A stretch of 64,000 nt of DNA from Bacillus cereus G9842 (GTDB taxonomy: Bacteria > Bacillota > Bacilli > Bacillales > Bacillaceae_G). Below the pieces are notes generated by a model. That model was not told the origin of the DNA and ran no database searches. It saw only the letters and a program-made list of their open reading frames with translations. The DNA is taken from NCBI RefSeq assembly GCF_000021305.1, contig NC_011772.1:782001-846000 (forward strand), written 5' to 3'. Shown here one piece after another: positions 15,078-24,051 of the stretch (its first letter is position 1; each line of letters begins with the position of its first letter). A program made the position numbers and the translations under genes.

Positions 15078-15107
15078 AAAGCATACCGTGAACGGTATGC
15101 TTTTTTT
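15076..15107. terminator. Terminator between ena1B and ena1C
   Basis: AAAAAGCATACCGT/ACGGTATGCTTTTT stem-loop with flanking A- and T-runs, so it can act from both sides. Confidence 0.9.
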
Positions 15108-15130
15108 GAGAAAGTAATGAAATTGGTATT

Positions 15131-15556
15131 CTATAAGCAACATGTAAATTCGCAACAGTACTTGCCTTCTAAATATAGTGAAGGATTACTTGTTATATTG
15201 ATAATACTGACTGACTGTAAGTTTTTTCCTGTGTACGATATTGTATTACCAGGAAACACAGTGAAAATATTGGTTGTGGCTCCAACGATTTGAATTGTAA
15301 TTGATTCTGTGCTGCTAGTACTATTGTAAACCGAAACAGTACCTGATATAAGTAGTATCCCATCACTTTGCCACAGTATCATTGATTGTGATGCATCTTT
15401 GGTAGAAGGAATGGTGTTATTAGTTATAAGGAAATTCCCTGCAAATTCATTTGTTACTCGCTCGCAATTTGGATTTGGAGGAGGGGGCGGTGGACAAGGG
15501 GCTGGACAAATAATAGATAAAGGAGCGAAACAGCCGATATTTTTTTTATTCTTCAA
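15131..15556 (-). CDS. ena1C: Endospore appendage protein Ena1C (DUF3992)
   Basis: 141 residues from the TTG at 15556, which follows AAGGAGGGG by 7 bases; the longer open frame upstream has no ribosome binding site. After a short start (MKNKKNIGCFAPL) there is a CPAPCPPPPPPNPNC proline stretch with several Cys residues. A beta-rich domain follows with the DUF3992-type pattern and a Cys-rich end (YCCEFTCCL). Ena1C is the third S-Ena component, needed for fibre formation. Here it is convergent with ena1A-ena1B. Identification rests on similarity of plan and position. Confidence 0.85.
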   Translation of the reverse strand: MKNKKNIGCFAPLSIICPAPCPPPPPPNPNCERVTNEFAGNFLITNNTIPSTKDASQSMILWQSDGILLISGTVSVYNSTSSTESITIQIVGATTNIFTVFPGNTISYTGKNLQSVSIINITSNPSLYLEGKYCCEFTCCL

Positions 15557-15908
15557 TACAACCCCTCCTTTTAAGTGGTCTTTTACTACTATTAAATGTA
15601 AAAGCATGGCCGATGTGTTAAAAAAAGAAGGAAATATTAAAAATTAAGATTGTCTAATAGGCTTAAACCTTAACTTATCATTAGTGTTATAGAAAAGATT
15701 ATATGTGAATAGTCATAGGAAAAGAATGATCAGACTCTTTTAGACAAAAGGTGGTTGTATACAATAGTACGAGGAATGTTGGACTTAATTTCTAATTAAC
15801 TGTATATTTACAAAAATCTAATAAACTTCATTTTTTATTTAAACGACATTAACATGTATTAGATAAAATAGCCCTTGTAATGAATCAATTATTATGAGGA
15901 GGATTCAC
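15557..15908. other. Intergenic region between ena1C and the phosphoesterase gene
   Basis: About 350 AT-rich bases containing the ena1C ribosome binding site and, presumably, two divergent promoters. I found no convincing ORF, hairpin or repeat in it. Confidence 0.4.
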
Positions 15909-18371
15909 GTGGAAAGAATTGCTTTACGAAAAGTAAAAGGTCTTATTGGATTATTGATGGTTTTTGTATTAGCATTTGTATCATTTCCGTGGAGTACATC
16001 AGTCAAAGCGGAAGAGAAAAAGCAAGAAAAGGCACCAAGTGAGAAGAAAATAGTTTTCCCCGTTGTAAGTGATGTTCATATTAAAAATAGTGGAACAGAT
16101 GATATGTTTCGCTGGAAAAGAGCGATTGAACAGTTCAATACGCTTGCACCAAAGCAAGATGCGTTCGTAATTGTAGGAGATTTTACTGATTCAGGGTCTG
16201 TGCAGCAATATGATCGTTTCATGCAAGTGTATAATGACAATGCAAATAAAGATGCGGTACGAATGAATTCTCTAGGTAATCATGATTATTGGAACGGTTT
16301 ATCAGTAGAGGGAGCACAGAAGCGTTTCTTAGAAAAAACAGGAATGGAATCAATTTATTATCATAAAGTGGTAAAAGGGTATCATTTTATCGTAATGTCT
16401 CCAGAAAATGAAACGACACATGGGTATTATTCGGACAAACAAATTAATTGGTTAAAAGAAGAAATGGCAAAGGCGCAAAAAGATGATCCAGAAAAACCGA
16501 TTTTTGTATTTTTACATCAACATATTAAAGATACAGTGTACGGTAGCCAAGAATGGGGAACGAAGGATAGTGCAAAAATTAATGCAGTATTAAAAGAATA
16601 TCCACAAGTCATTACGTTTTCAGGTCATTCGCATTATCCATTAGATGATCCAAGATCGATTCATCAAAAGGACTTTACATCTGTTGGTACCTCTTCTGTA
16701 AGCTATATGGAGGTAGAGGGTGGCAAAGTGCAAGGGAATATTCCTTCAGAATCGCGTGCATTAAGCCAAGGTTTATTAGTAGAAGTAGACGATAAAGAAG
16801 TAACGATTAATCGACGCGATTTCCATACGAATTCTTGGACAGGCGAGCCATGGAAAATTCAGTTGCCATCAAAGAAAGAAACTTTTACACATGTAGAAGA
16901 TCGTGATAAAGAAAAGCCATCTTTTGCAAAAGATGCAAAGTTATCAGTATCGAATGTAACAGAAAATGCAGCAACAGTAACATTCATGCAAGCATTGGAC
17001 AACCTTCTTGTTCATTCTTATCGCGTACAAGCTAGAGATAAGCAAACTGGAGAAATAAAAAATAAATTACTAGCATTTTCAGAGTTTTATCGTGACCCAG
17101 TGCCGAAAGAACTGACATTTACACTTGCAGGATTAGATGGCGGGAGAACATATACGTTTGAAGTAGTCGCGATTGATTCATTTGGTAATGAAAGTGTGCA
17201 ACCGTTAACGGCAGAAATTACTACGAAAAAAGATAACATTGATCCGAATGTGAAAGTACCAAAGGCTGATATTTTTGATGTGAATTTCTCAGATGGTACA
17301 TTTAAAGACAATTCACCATTTGGTACAAAAGGTGAATTGAAGGGTAATGTGACTATTGAATATGATAAAGCATTGAAAAAGAATGTTATGAAGTTAAATG
17401 GAAAAGCTAATACATTTGGATATATTCCATTTTCAGCAGCACAAAAAGAGAAAATAGCAAATACGTTTACGTTAGAAACTGTGTTTTCAATGAATGAAAT
17501 TCGCGGACAAGGTATTTTGCAAAATACAGAGAGCGGCGGAATTGGTTTTGAGTCTACAGGAAGTGGATATGTTGAATTATGGGCTCACATTGGCGGTAGC
17601 TACAAACGTGTTGGCGTTCAATTGGAAGCGAACAAAACGTATCATTTAACAGGAACATATAACGGAAGCGAAGTGGCAATTTACGTAGATGGTAAAAAAG
17701 TAAATAGTCAGTTAGCTCAAGGAAAAGTTTATAGCCCGAACGTACCATTTGCATTTGGAGCGGATCCTGATAGCAATGGAAATGGCGGCATTCCATTAAA
17801 CGGTCAAATCGCGCTTGCAAAATTATATAGTAAAGCGTTAAGTTCTTCAGAAGTATTAGCAGCGTACAATGAATTTTCTAACCGTACGAAGTTAGAGCAA
17901 GTCAACGCATTATATGAGGAGCTAGGAAAAGTAAAGGAAGTGTTAGATGGTACGTATGAGTTTGGTGGTAAGCCAGGTCAATATTCAAAGGAAGCATTTC
18001 AAGAACTAGAAAAAAGCTATAACACTGCTAAGCAAGCATTTGAAAATGTAGGAAGTACTGGGGAACAAATTATTCAAACATATAACGAATTAAAAACAGC
18101 TAATGTAACATTCGTACAATCAAAAGTGGCAGAAGAACAACCAAAAACACCGAAAGAAAAATTACAGATCAATATTGAATCTGCAAAAGCAGTAGTGAAG
18201 AAAGCGCAAGCTGTAAATGTAACAGATGGTTCAGTGAAATCATTGCAACAAAAAATTACAGTTGCAGAAGCTGTATTAAAAGATGCGAAGGTAAAAGATG
18301 CACAGGTAGAAACGATGAATCGTACATTAGAATATGCGATTTCACTCGTTGAAAAAAGTATGAACAAATAA
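15909..18371 (+). CDS. Secreted multidomain metallophosphoesterase with FN3 and LamG-like domains
   Basis: 820 residues from the GTG at 15909 (GAGGAGGA 6 bases upstream). A signal peptide ends near SVKA-EEK. A calcineurin-like phosphoesterase domain covers about residues 45-300 with its metal-binding motifs SDVH, GDF, GNHD, HQH and GHSH. An FN3 domain (about 335-440), a concanavalin/LamG-like domain (about 455-650) and a helical C-terminal region of two three-helix repeats (about 655-820) follow. There is no LPXTG, so retention on the surface would be by the C-terminal domains. The gene is the described downstream neighbour of the ena1 cluster (annotated as 5'-nucleotidase). Substrate unproven. 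Confidence 0.88.
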   Translation: MERIALRKVKGLIGLLMVFVLAFVSFPWSTSVKAEEKKQEKAPSEKKIVFPVVSDVHIKNSGTDDMFRWKRAIEQFNTLAPKQDAFVIVGDFTDSGSVQQYDRFMQVYNDNANKDAVRMNSLGNHDYWNGLSVEGAQKRFLEKTGMESIYYHKVVKGYHFIVMSPENETTHGYYSDKQINWLKEEMAKAQKDDPEKPIFVFLHQHIKDTVYGSQEWGTKDSAKINAVLKEYPQVITFSGHSHYPLDDPRSIHQKDFTSVGTSSVSYMEVEGGKVQGNIPSESRALSQGLLVEVDDKEVTINRRDFHTNSWTGEPWKIQLPSKKETFTHVEDRDKEKPSFAKDAKLSVSNVTENAATVTFMQALDNLLVHSYRVQARDKQTGEIKNKLLAFSEFYRDPVPKELTFTLAGLDGGRTYTFEVVAIDSFGNESVQPLTAEITTKKDNIDPNVKVPKADIFDVNFSDGTFKDNSPFGTKGELKGNVTIEYDKALKKNVMKLNGKANTFGYIPFSAAQKEKIANTFTLETVFSMNEIRGQGILQNTESGGIGFESTGSGYVELWAHIGGSYKRVGVQLEANKTYHLTGTYNGSEVAIYVDGKKVNSQLAQGKVYSPNVPFAFGADPDSNGNGGIPLNGQIALAKLYSKALSSSEVLAAYNEFSNRTKLEQVNALYEELGKVKEVLDGTYEFGGKPGQYSKEAFQELEKSYNTAKQAFENVGSTGEQIIQTYNELKTANVTFVQSKVAEEQPKTPKEKLQINIESAKAVVKKAQAVNVTDGSVKSLQQKITVAEAVLKDAKVKDAQVETMNRTLEYAISLVEKSMNK

Positions 18372-18383
18372 GAGAGAAGAAAA

Positions 18384-18411
18384 GAAGCTTATCATGATAG
18401 GCTTCTTTTTT
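18384..18411 (+). terminator. Terminator of the phosphoesterase gene
   Basis: GAAGCTTATCA/TGATAGGCTTC stem (one G-T pair) followed by six T residues. Confidence 0.88.
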
Positions 18412-18450
18412 GTTATACTAAAAGTAGCATAGAAAGAAGGAGCGAATAAT

Positions 18451-18654
18451 TTGGAACAGAAAAAGCTAAAAAGAATTCTTGAATATGTATGGATCGCGGT
18501 TGTGCTCCTTGTAGGATATTATTTCTTAAAAGAGAAAAGTATTTGGGTTTTATTTTTAATGACTTTCTTATTAGCAGGACTAGGAACGTTATTTATTAAC
18601 TTTTTCTTTGATAGTTTGAATGCCTGGAAGAATAAAAAGAAGGGAACGAAGTAA
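18451..18654 (+). CDS. Small two-helix membrane protein
   Basis: 67 residues from a TTG start preceded by GAAGGAGCG. It has two hydrophobic helices (about residues 12-28 and 33-55) and a Lys-rich C-terminus. Not recognised. Twelve bases downstream is another small membrane protein with its own strong ribosome binding site, so both likely form a small operon. Confidence 0.6.
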   Translation: MEQKKLKRILEYVWIAVVLLVGYYFLKEKSIWVLFLMTFLLAGLGTLFINFFFDSLNAWKNKKKGTK

Positions 18655-18666
18655 AGGAGGGAATAT

Positions 18667-18837
18667 ATGCAAAAGTGGAAGCTCATATATCAAGTAATCA
18701 TTTTCATAGTGCTTGTAGGTATTGGCGTTTTTAAATATTCTACACCAATAGGAAATTGGGCGTGGTTTACAGCTTGCATCGGCATATTTTTCATTTTACA
18801 ATCGTTAACGAAAAAATATAATTGTACAGAAAGATAG
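18667..18837 (+). CDS. Small membrane protein of 56 residues
   Basis: ATG at 18667 is preceded by AAAGGAGGG with ideal spacing, and the frame runs 56 codons to TAG at 18835. The product begins MQKWKLIYQ, has two hydrophobic helices (VIIFIVLVGIGVF and WAWFTACIGIFFIL) and a polar KKYNCTER end. It resembles its upstream neighbour in plan, and the stop codon is part of the downstream terminator stem. Not recognised. Confidence 0.65.
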   Translation: MQKWKLIYQVIIFIVLVGIGVFKYSTPIGNWAWFTACIGIFFILQSLTKKYNCTER

Positions 18838-18866
18838 CTCGCCGCTAAAACGGCGAGCTATTTTGT
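18835..18866. terminator. Bidirectional terminator
   Basis: TAGCTCGCCG/CGGCGAGCTA stem with a six-base loop between the small membrane protein pair and the convergent amino-acid permease. Confidence 0.82.
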
Positions 18867-20269
18867 TATGCTTTTTTCTGTTCATCATTCGTTTTTTCGG
18901 TAGCTAAATGGCTATGCTTTCTAGAGTAGAAGAAATAGAAGCATAAACCGACTATAAGCCAAGCTATAAAGCTAATCCATGTCGTTTTAGATAAATTAGC
19001 CATCAAATATAAACAGCAAAGAATCGCGACAACTGGTAATACAGGTACGAAAGGTGTACGGAATCCACGTTTTAAATCAGGATGTGTTTTTCGTAAAATA
19101 AGTACCGCGCAGCAAACGAATGTAAAGGCTGTTAACGTACCGATGTTTACTAAATTTGCTAGCAAATGTAAATCTAAAAGTCCTGCTAATAAAGCGGCAA
19201 TAACGCCAGTAATCCACGTATTTAATAAAGGGATTTTTACTCTTTTATTTACACGTGCTAACGCTTTTGGAAGTAGACCGTCACGGCTCATCGCATACGA
19301 AACTCGAACTTGTCCATACATAACGACTAAGAGAACGGTTGTCATTCCAGTCATCGCTCCAACAGCGAGTAGTCCTGCAATTGCATCCTCACCAACGAAA
19401 TGCAATGCAAATGCAACTGGATCAGAAACGTCTAATTGCGTATAAGGAACCATACCTGTTAAAACGAAAGATACGATCATATATAAAACAGTACAAATAA
19501 GAAGAGAACCGATAATACCAATTGGTAAGTCACGCTGCGGTTTTTTCGTTTCTTCTGCAGCGGTTGCGATTGCATCAAAACCTAAAAAGGCGAAGAATAC
19601 AGTGGCAGCTCCGGTAATAATACCGTCGTATCCGAATGGAATGAAAGGTGTCCAGTTTTCAGGTTTTACATATTTTGCGCCTGCTACGATAAAGGCAATG
19701 ATAACAGCTAGTTTAATAAGAACCATAATATTATTAATGCGTGCACTTTCACGTATACCAAAACTTAAAAGACCAGTAATAAGAAGTAAAATGCAGACAG
19801 CTGGTAAATCGATGAGACCACCTTTTCCTACGCCGGGGGCCGAGGCGATTATGGCGGGTAGGTGTATATTGAACCCTTGTAGTAATGATTGCAAATAACC
19901 AGACCAACCGACAGCTACTGCTGCAACGGCAAGTAAATATTCGAGCATTAAACACCATCCGACGATGAAGGCGACGACTTCTCCGACTGTCATGTATGCG
20001 TAAGTATACACACTTCCTGAGACAGGAATAGAAGAAGCAAATTCAGCATAACAAAAGGCTACACAAGCACAAGTAAATGCAGCAATAAGGAATGATAGCA
20101 TAATACCAGGACCAGAATGTTTTGCTGCAACAATACCTGTTAATACAAAGATCCCTGTCCCAATTACGGCGCCGATCCCTAAAAACGTTAAATCGAGTGC
20201 AGTTAATGTTCTATCTAGCTGCTTTGGTGATTCAGTACTAAGCGCTTTTTTTCGTAATAATGACTTCAC
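18866..20269 (-). CDS. APC family amino acid permease (YfnA / cationic amino acid transporter type)
   Basis: 467 residues with twelve predicted helices. The amino-terminal APC motif (GIGAVIGTGIFVLTG) marks the first, unwound helix, and ESSIPVSGSVY-like and FFAFLGFDAIATAAEET-x-NPQRDLP-like motifs (here AEETKKPQRDLP) mark helices 3 and 6. The GTG at 20269 follows GGGGGAGAG; the frame extends further upstream without a second ribosome binding site. The closest family I recognise is YfnA/CAT-like permeases, importing amino acids with protons. Monocistronic, divergent from the cation antiporter gene. Confidence 0.88.
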   Translation of the reverse strand: MKSLLRKKALSTESPKQLDRTLTALDLTFLGIGAVIGTGIFVLTGIVAAKHSGPGIMLSFLIAAFTCACVAFCYAEFASSIPVSGSVYTYAYMTVGEVVAFIVGWCLMLEYLLAVAAVAVGWSGYLQSLLQGFNIHLPAIIASAPGVGKGGLIDLPAVCILLLITGLLSFGIRESARINNIMVLIKLAVIIAFIVAGAKYVKPENWTPFIPFGYDGIITGAATVFFAFLGFDAIATAAEETKKPQRDLPIGIIGSLLICTVLYMIVSFVLTGMVPYTQLDVSDPVAFALHFVGEDAIAGLLAVGAMTGMTTVLLVVMYGQVRVSYAMSRDGLLPKALARVNKRVKIPLLNTWITGVIAALLAGLLDLHLLANLVNIGTLTAFTFVCCAVLILRKTHPDLKRGFRTPFVPVLPVVAILCCLYLMANLSKTTWISFIAWLIVGLCFYFFYSRKHSHLATEKTNDEQKKA

Positions 20270-20527
20270 TTTGGACTCTCCCCCCGTTTTTTCATTTCCA
20301 TAACTGCGACTATAGTATGAGCCCATTAAAAAAGAGTATGTAAGGAAATGGAGGTACAGTTATGGTATGTAGTTTTTTAAAATTGCTGGATTAATCTTAA
20401 TATAATTCAGAATATTTTGTCAAATAAAAATATGAAAAATAAAATTCGGATCAATAGGGGAAACTACTTGCAGAAATGAACGGGGGTTAACGACCCACTG
20501 ATTAAAGTTAAAGTAGGAGCAGATGCT

Positions 20528-21655
20528 ATGTTATTTTATTTTGAACTTGTCGTCATTTTACTTTGTACGAAATTAGCTGGTGACATTAGCGTGAGACTTG
20601 GTCAGCCTTCTGTACTTGGTAAGTTAATTGTCGGTATTATTATCGGTCCAGCTGTACTCGGTATTATTAATAGTTCTGAACTAATTGATGAACTGAGTGA
20701 GATTGGTGTTTTGTTACTTATGTTTATGGCGGGACTTGAAACAGATTTAGAAGAGTTAAATCGGAATTTGAAATCGTCATTTGCAGTAGCGGCTGGTGGA
20801 ATTATTTTTCCTTTCATCGGTGGTTATGTAACAGGATTGCTGTTTGGATTAATGCAGTCCCATGCCATTTTTTTAGGATTATTACTTTGCGCAACATCGG
20901 TTAGTATTACGGTGCAGACGCTACGTGATTTAGGAAAAATGAATACGAGAGAAAGTACAACAATTTTAGGTGCTGCCGTATTTGATGATGTCATTGTCGT
21001 TATTTTATTGGCATTTGTAATGAGTTTTTTAGGAACACAAGATGTAAATATAACGCTTGTCATTGCAAAGAAAATTATTTTCTTTGTAAGTATTGTTTTT
21101 ATTGCTTGGAAAGTCGTTCCTTGGATTATGAAAATGCTTGTCCCGCTTCGTGTAACAGAAGCGTTAATTAGCGCGGCTCTTATTATTTGCTTCTCTTTTT
21201 CTTATTACAGTGAAATGATGGGAATTGCAGGCATTATTGGAGCATTTGCAGCAGGAATTGCTATTTCTCAAACAGAGTATAAGCATGAAGTGGAACATAA
21301 AATTGAACCGATTGCTTATGCAATATTTGTTCCAGTATTCTTCGTAAGTATCGGAATGGAAATTACATTTCAAGGCATTGGAAGCCAGCTTTGGTTCATT
21401 ATTATTATGACCCTCATTGCGATTTTCACAAAGTTAATTGGATCAGGTTTAGGAGCGAGATTGACAGGTTTTAATCTCCAATCTTCTATTAGTATTGGCG
21501 CGGGGATGGTATCACGTGGTGAAGTAGCACTTATCATCGCAGCAAATGGACTTACGGCGAATTTATTAGCGAAAGAAAATTTCACAGCGATTGTTATTGT
21601 TGTTATATTGACGACGATTATTACACCGCCACTTTTGAAGAAATATTTTGTATAG
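20528..21655 (+). CDS. CPA2 Na+(K+)/H+ antiporter, NapA/GerN/GerT-like
   Basis: 375 residues, with a hydrophobic KefB/NapA antiporter domain of 12-13 helices and no C-terminal TrkA domains. The two-Asp ion-binding segment is visible as AAVFDDVIVVI (about residue 155). The discontinuous-helix segments GIIGAFAAGIAI and GAGMVSRGEVALIIA also fit. The amino-terminal VVILLCTKLAGDIS and length match the GerN/GerT/NapA group; GerN and GerT of B. cereus act in spore germination and outgrowth. Which of these orthologues it is cannot be decided here. Ribosome binding site AGGAGCAG; the gene is monocistronic. Confidence 0.88.
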   Translation: MLFYFELVVILLCTKLAGDISVRLGQPSVLGKLIVGIIIGPAVLGIINSSELIDELSEIGVLLLMFMAGLETDLEELNRNLKSSFAVAAGGIIFPFIGGYVTGLLFGLMQSHAIFLGLLLCATSVSITVQTLRDLGKMNTRESTTILGAAVFDDVIVVILLAFVMSFLGTQDVNITLVIAKKIIFFVSIVFIAWKVVPWIMKMLVPLRVTEALISAALIICFSFSYYSEMMGIAGIIGAFAAGIAISQTEYKHEVEHKIEPIAYAIFVPVFFVSIGMEITFQGIGSQLWFIIIMTLIAIFTKLIGSGLGARLTGFNLQSSISIGAGMVSRGEVALIIAANGLTANLLAKENFTAIVIVVILTTIITPPLLKKYFV

Positions 21656-21657
21656 AG

Positions 21658-21694
21658 AGGAAGGGCTTATCTGATGTAGGTAAGCTCTTTTTTT
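21658..21694 (+). terminator. Terminator of the antiporter gene
   Basis: AGGGCTTATC/GGTAAGCTCT stem with wobble pairs and a seven-T run. Confidence 0.75.
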
Positions 21695-21779
21695 ATTCCA
21701 AAAAGCAATGGTCATATAGCATGAAGGGTTTGTAATTATGGTAAAATCTATGTATGTGATATGACAAGGAGAGGGAAGT

Positions 21780-22094
21780 GTGAAGATTACGAAGGAGAAG
21801 GTTATCGGTGTAATCGTACTTATTGCAGTATGTATACCATTTACTGCATGGAAAGAATCAAAAGTGAAAGATTTTCCGGTTTCTATTTTTTCGGAAGAAG
21901 CAGATGGTGAGTACGGTCAGAAGCTGAAATATACTGCTTTTTTACCTGATGTTGCGATTTGGATGAACGGTTGGAAAGAGAAGTGGACAGAAGGAGAAAG
22001 AACTGTTTATCAAAAAGGGAATCGCATTGTAAATGTGTTTCATCCTCCTGGCGATGATGGTTTTTACCTTCTTGAAGCAAGAGAAAATAAGTGA
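21780..22094 (+). CDS. Hypothetical membrane-anchored protein upstream of murR
   Basis: 104 residues from a GTG with AAGGAGAGG upstream. One amino-terminal transmembrane helix (VIGVIVLIAVCIPFTAW) is followed by a short extracytoplasmic domain containing two Trp-rich stretches (WMNGWKEKW). I do not recognise the family. It lies 29 bases ahead of murR on the same strand and without a terminator between them, so it may be cotranscribed with the MurNAc regulator. Confidence 0.6.
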   Translation: MKITKEKVIGVIVLIAVCIPFTAWKESKVKDFPVSIFSEEADGEYGQKLKYTAFLPDVAIWMNGWKEKWTEGERTVYQKGNRIVNVFHPPGDDGFYLLEARENK

Positions 22095-22123
22095 ACGCAA
22101 CCGTAAGAAGTGGAGGTTAAATA

Positions 22124-22987
22124 GTGAAAGCTTCAACATTACTATTTAAAATTGAAAGTAATATGGATCAATTTTCACCAGCTGAAAAGAAGGTTGCCAT
22201 GTACATAATGGAGAATGCAGAGATTGTTCCGAACTTAACGACGAAAGAAGTGTCAACGAATGCAGGCGCAAGTGAGGCGAGTGTCGTTCGTTTTTGTAAG
22301 TCGATTGGGATCGGAAGTTTTAAAGCATTTAAGATAGCACTCGTTCGTGAATTAACGATTGCTGATTATAATATTAACGATTTTTCAGTGATGAATACGG
22401 AAGATGGACCGTACGATTTGTTTAATAAAGTCACTTATGTGAATAAAGCTGCAATTGAGGCGAGCGTTACTGCGATAGATAAGAAGGAACTTGAGAAAGC
22501 TGCAGATCGTATTGTCAATGCGGGCAAAATTATATTTTACGGCGTAGGTGGATCAGCTACGCCAGCAATGGATGGGGCGTATAAATTTACACGGCTTGGA
22601 TTTACAGCGATGATGCTATCTGATTTTCATATGATGTTGCCGCTTGTGACGAATTTAAAAGAAGGCGATATATTTGTTGCGATTTCAACATCTGGTCGAA
22701 CGAGAGATGTGCTTGAAATGGCGCAGTATGCAAAGAGACAAGGTGCAACTGTTATTGGAATTACGAAGCTAGATCAATCATCCCCCTTATATAAAGAAGC
22801 GGACATTCGTCTTTGTATGCCAGATGTAGAACAAGATCATCGTATTGCAAGTATTGCGTCGAGAATGACGCAACTGAATATGATTGATGCTTTATATGTG
22901 ATTACTTTCAACCGAATTGGTAATAAAGTATTGGATCAATTTATGGAGACGCGAGAAGAAGCGTTGCGGTTACGGAAGTTAAAGTAG
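22124..22987 (+). CDS. murR: MurR, RpiR-family regulator of MurNAc-6-P catabolism
   Basis: 287 residues: an amino-terminal RpiR helix-turn-helix (residues 1-77, with TTKEVSTNAGASEASVVRFCKSIG) and a C-terminal SIS phosphosugar-binding domain (about 120-250, with GVGGSATPAMDG and ISTSGRTRDVLE). It precedes murQ, murP and mupG. GTG start with GGAGGTTAAATA upstream. The two 15-bp palindromes before murQ (TGAAAT-N3-ATTTCA) are the obvious operators. MurR is expected to repress murQPG until MurNAc-6-phosphate binds its SIS domain. Confidence 0.9.
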   Translation: MKASTLLFKIESNMDQFSPAEKKVAMYIMENAEIVPNLTTKEVSTNAGASEASVVRFCKSIGIGSFKAFKIALVRELTIADYNINDFSVMNTEDGPYDLFNKVTYVNKAAIEASVTAIDKKELEKAADRIVNAGKIIFYGVGGSATPAMDGAYKFTRLGFTAMMLSDFHMMLPLVTNLKEGDIFVAISTSGRTRDVLEMAQYAKRQGATVIGITKLDQSSPLYKEADIRLCMPDVEQDHRIASIASRMTQLNMIDALYVITFNRIGNKVLDQFMETREEALRLRKLK

Positions 22988-22992
22988 AAGAA

Positions 22993-23017
22993 AAGATGAG
23001 GAGACTCATCTTTTTTA
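22993..23017 (+). terminator. Terminator between murR and murQ
   Basis: AAGATGAG/CTCATCTT stem, GAGA loop and six T residues. It separates murR from the regulated murQPG unit. Confidence 0.8.
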
Positions 23018-23045
23018 TTATCTTTGACACAAATATGTCATGTTG

Positions 23046-23060
23046 TGAAATTTTATTTCA
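23046..23060. promoter_or_regulatory. MurR-type operator 1
   Basis: Perfect palindrome TGAAATTTTATTTCA, just upstream of the murQ -35. It matches operator 2 in both arms (TGAAAT-N3-ATTTCA). Confidence 0.8.
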
Positions 23061-23078
23061 TAAAATAAGAAAGGGATA

Positions 23079-23106
23079 TTGATTTTTAGTTTCTTAAAGT
23101 TATAAT
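23079..23106 (+). promoter_or_regulatory. SigA promoter of murQ-murP-mupG
   Basis: TTGATT (23079-23084), 16-base spacer, TATAAT (23101-23106). It is flanked on both sides by the MurR-type palindromes. Confidence 0.8.
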
Positions 23107-23113
23107 AAAAGTG

Positions 23114-23128
23114 TGAAATATAATTTCA
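23114..23128. promoter_or_regulatory. MurR-type operator 2
   Basis: Perfect palindrome TGAAATATAATTTCA at the predicted transcription start, 68 bp centre-to-centre from operator 1, ideal for repression. Confidence 0.8.
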
Positions 23129-23142
23129 AAGAGGGTGACAAT

Positions 23143-24027
23143 ATGTTAGAAAATTTATCGACAGAACATCGTAATGAGAAAACAATGAATCTGGATGAAA
23201 TGAGTATAAAAGAAGTGTTGCAAAGTATGAATGAAGAAGATCGAACTGTTGCGTTAGCAGTTGAAAAAGAGATAGAACAAATTGAAAAGGTTGTACAGAC
23301 TGTTATTAAATCTTTTGAAGAAGAGGGACGTTTAATTTACATTGGTGCTGGTACGAGTGGTCGTTTAGGTATTCTAGATGCAGTGGAATGTCCGCCGACA
23401 TTTGGCACGGATGATAAAATGGTGCAAGGATATATAGCAGGTGGGTTGAAAGCGTTTACTAAAGCGGTGGAAGGTGCCGAAGATCGCGAAGAGTTAGCAG
23501 AAGAAGATTTAAAAAGTATTGGATTAAATGAGAAAGATACAGTGATTGGAATTGCTGCAAGTGGCAGAACTCCTTACGTAATTGGCGGCTTGAAATACGC
23601 ACAGAGCGTAGGAGCGAGTACAGCGAGTATTTCTTGTAATAAAAATGCTGAAATAAGTAAATATGCAAAGTTAAATGTAGAAGTAGAGACAGGTGCAGAA
23701 ATATTAACAGGATCAACGCGTTTAAAAGCTGGTACAGCACAAAAATTAGTGCTGAATATGATTTCAACAGCTTCGATGATTGGTGTAGGAAAAGTATATA
23801 AAAACTTAATGGTAGATGTTCAATCCACAAATGAAAAGTTAGTAGAACGGTCAAAACGAATTATTATGGAAGCAACAGGCGCTAGTTATGAAGTAGCGGC
23901 AGAGTATTATGAAAAGGCAGAACGTAACGTAAAAGCTGCCATTGTTATGGTGTTGTTGCAGTGTGAGTATGGGGAAGCACTGGAGAAACTAAAATACGCA
24001 AAAGGGTTTGTGAAGAAAGCACTATAA
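23143..24027 (+). CDS. murQ: MurQ, N-acetylmuramic acid 6-phosphate etherase
   Basis: 294 residues. The start at 23143 (MLENLSTEHRNEKTMNLDEM) follows GAGGGTGAC, which also places it after operator 2. The product cleaves the lactyl ether of MurNAc-6-P to give GlcNAc-6-P and lactate. The SIS domain signature IGAGTSGRLGILDAVECPPT contains the catalytic Glu. The second conserved block (STRLKAGTAQKLVLNMIST) is typical of MurQ. A C-terminal helical region completes the family length of about 300. First gene of the operon murQ-murP-mupG. Confidence 0.96.
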   Translation: MLENLSTEHRNEKTMNLDEMSIKEVLQSMNEEDRTVALAVEKEIEQIEKVVQTVIKSFEEEGRLIYIGAGTSGRLGILDAVECPPTFGTDDKMVQGYIAGGLKAFTKAVEGAEDREELAEEDLKSIGLNEKDTVIGIAASGRTPYVIGGLKYAQSVGASTASISCNKNAEISKYAKLNVEVETGAEILTGSTRLKAGTAQKLVLNMISTASMIGVGKVYKNLMVDVQSTNEKLVERSKRIIMEATGASYEVAAEYYEKAERNVKAAIVMVLLQCEYGEALEKLKYAKGFVKKAL

Positions 24028-24051
24028 AGTAATAGGAAGGGGGATTCTATT

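Noticed and set aside
18074..18367. Minus-strand ORF inside the phosphoesterase C-terminus
   Set aside because: Antisense shadow with no start signals; the plus-strand frame has domain evidence throughout.
20400..20527. A riboswitch before the antiporter gene
   Set aside because: A GGGT-TAACG-ACCC hairpin is present, but the region matches no known class and no terminator follows.
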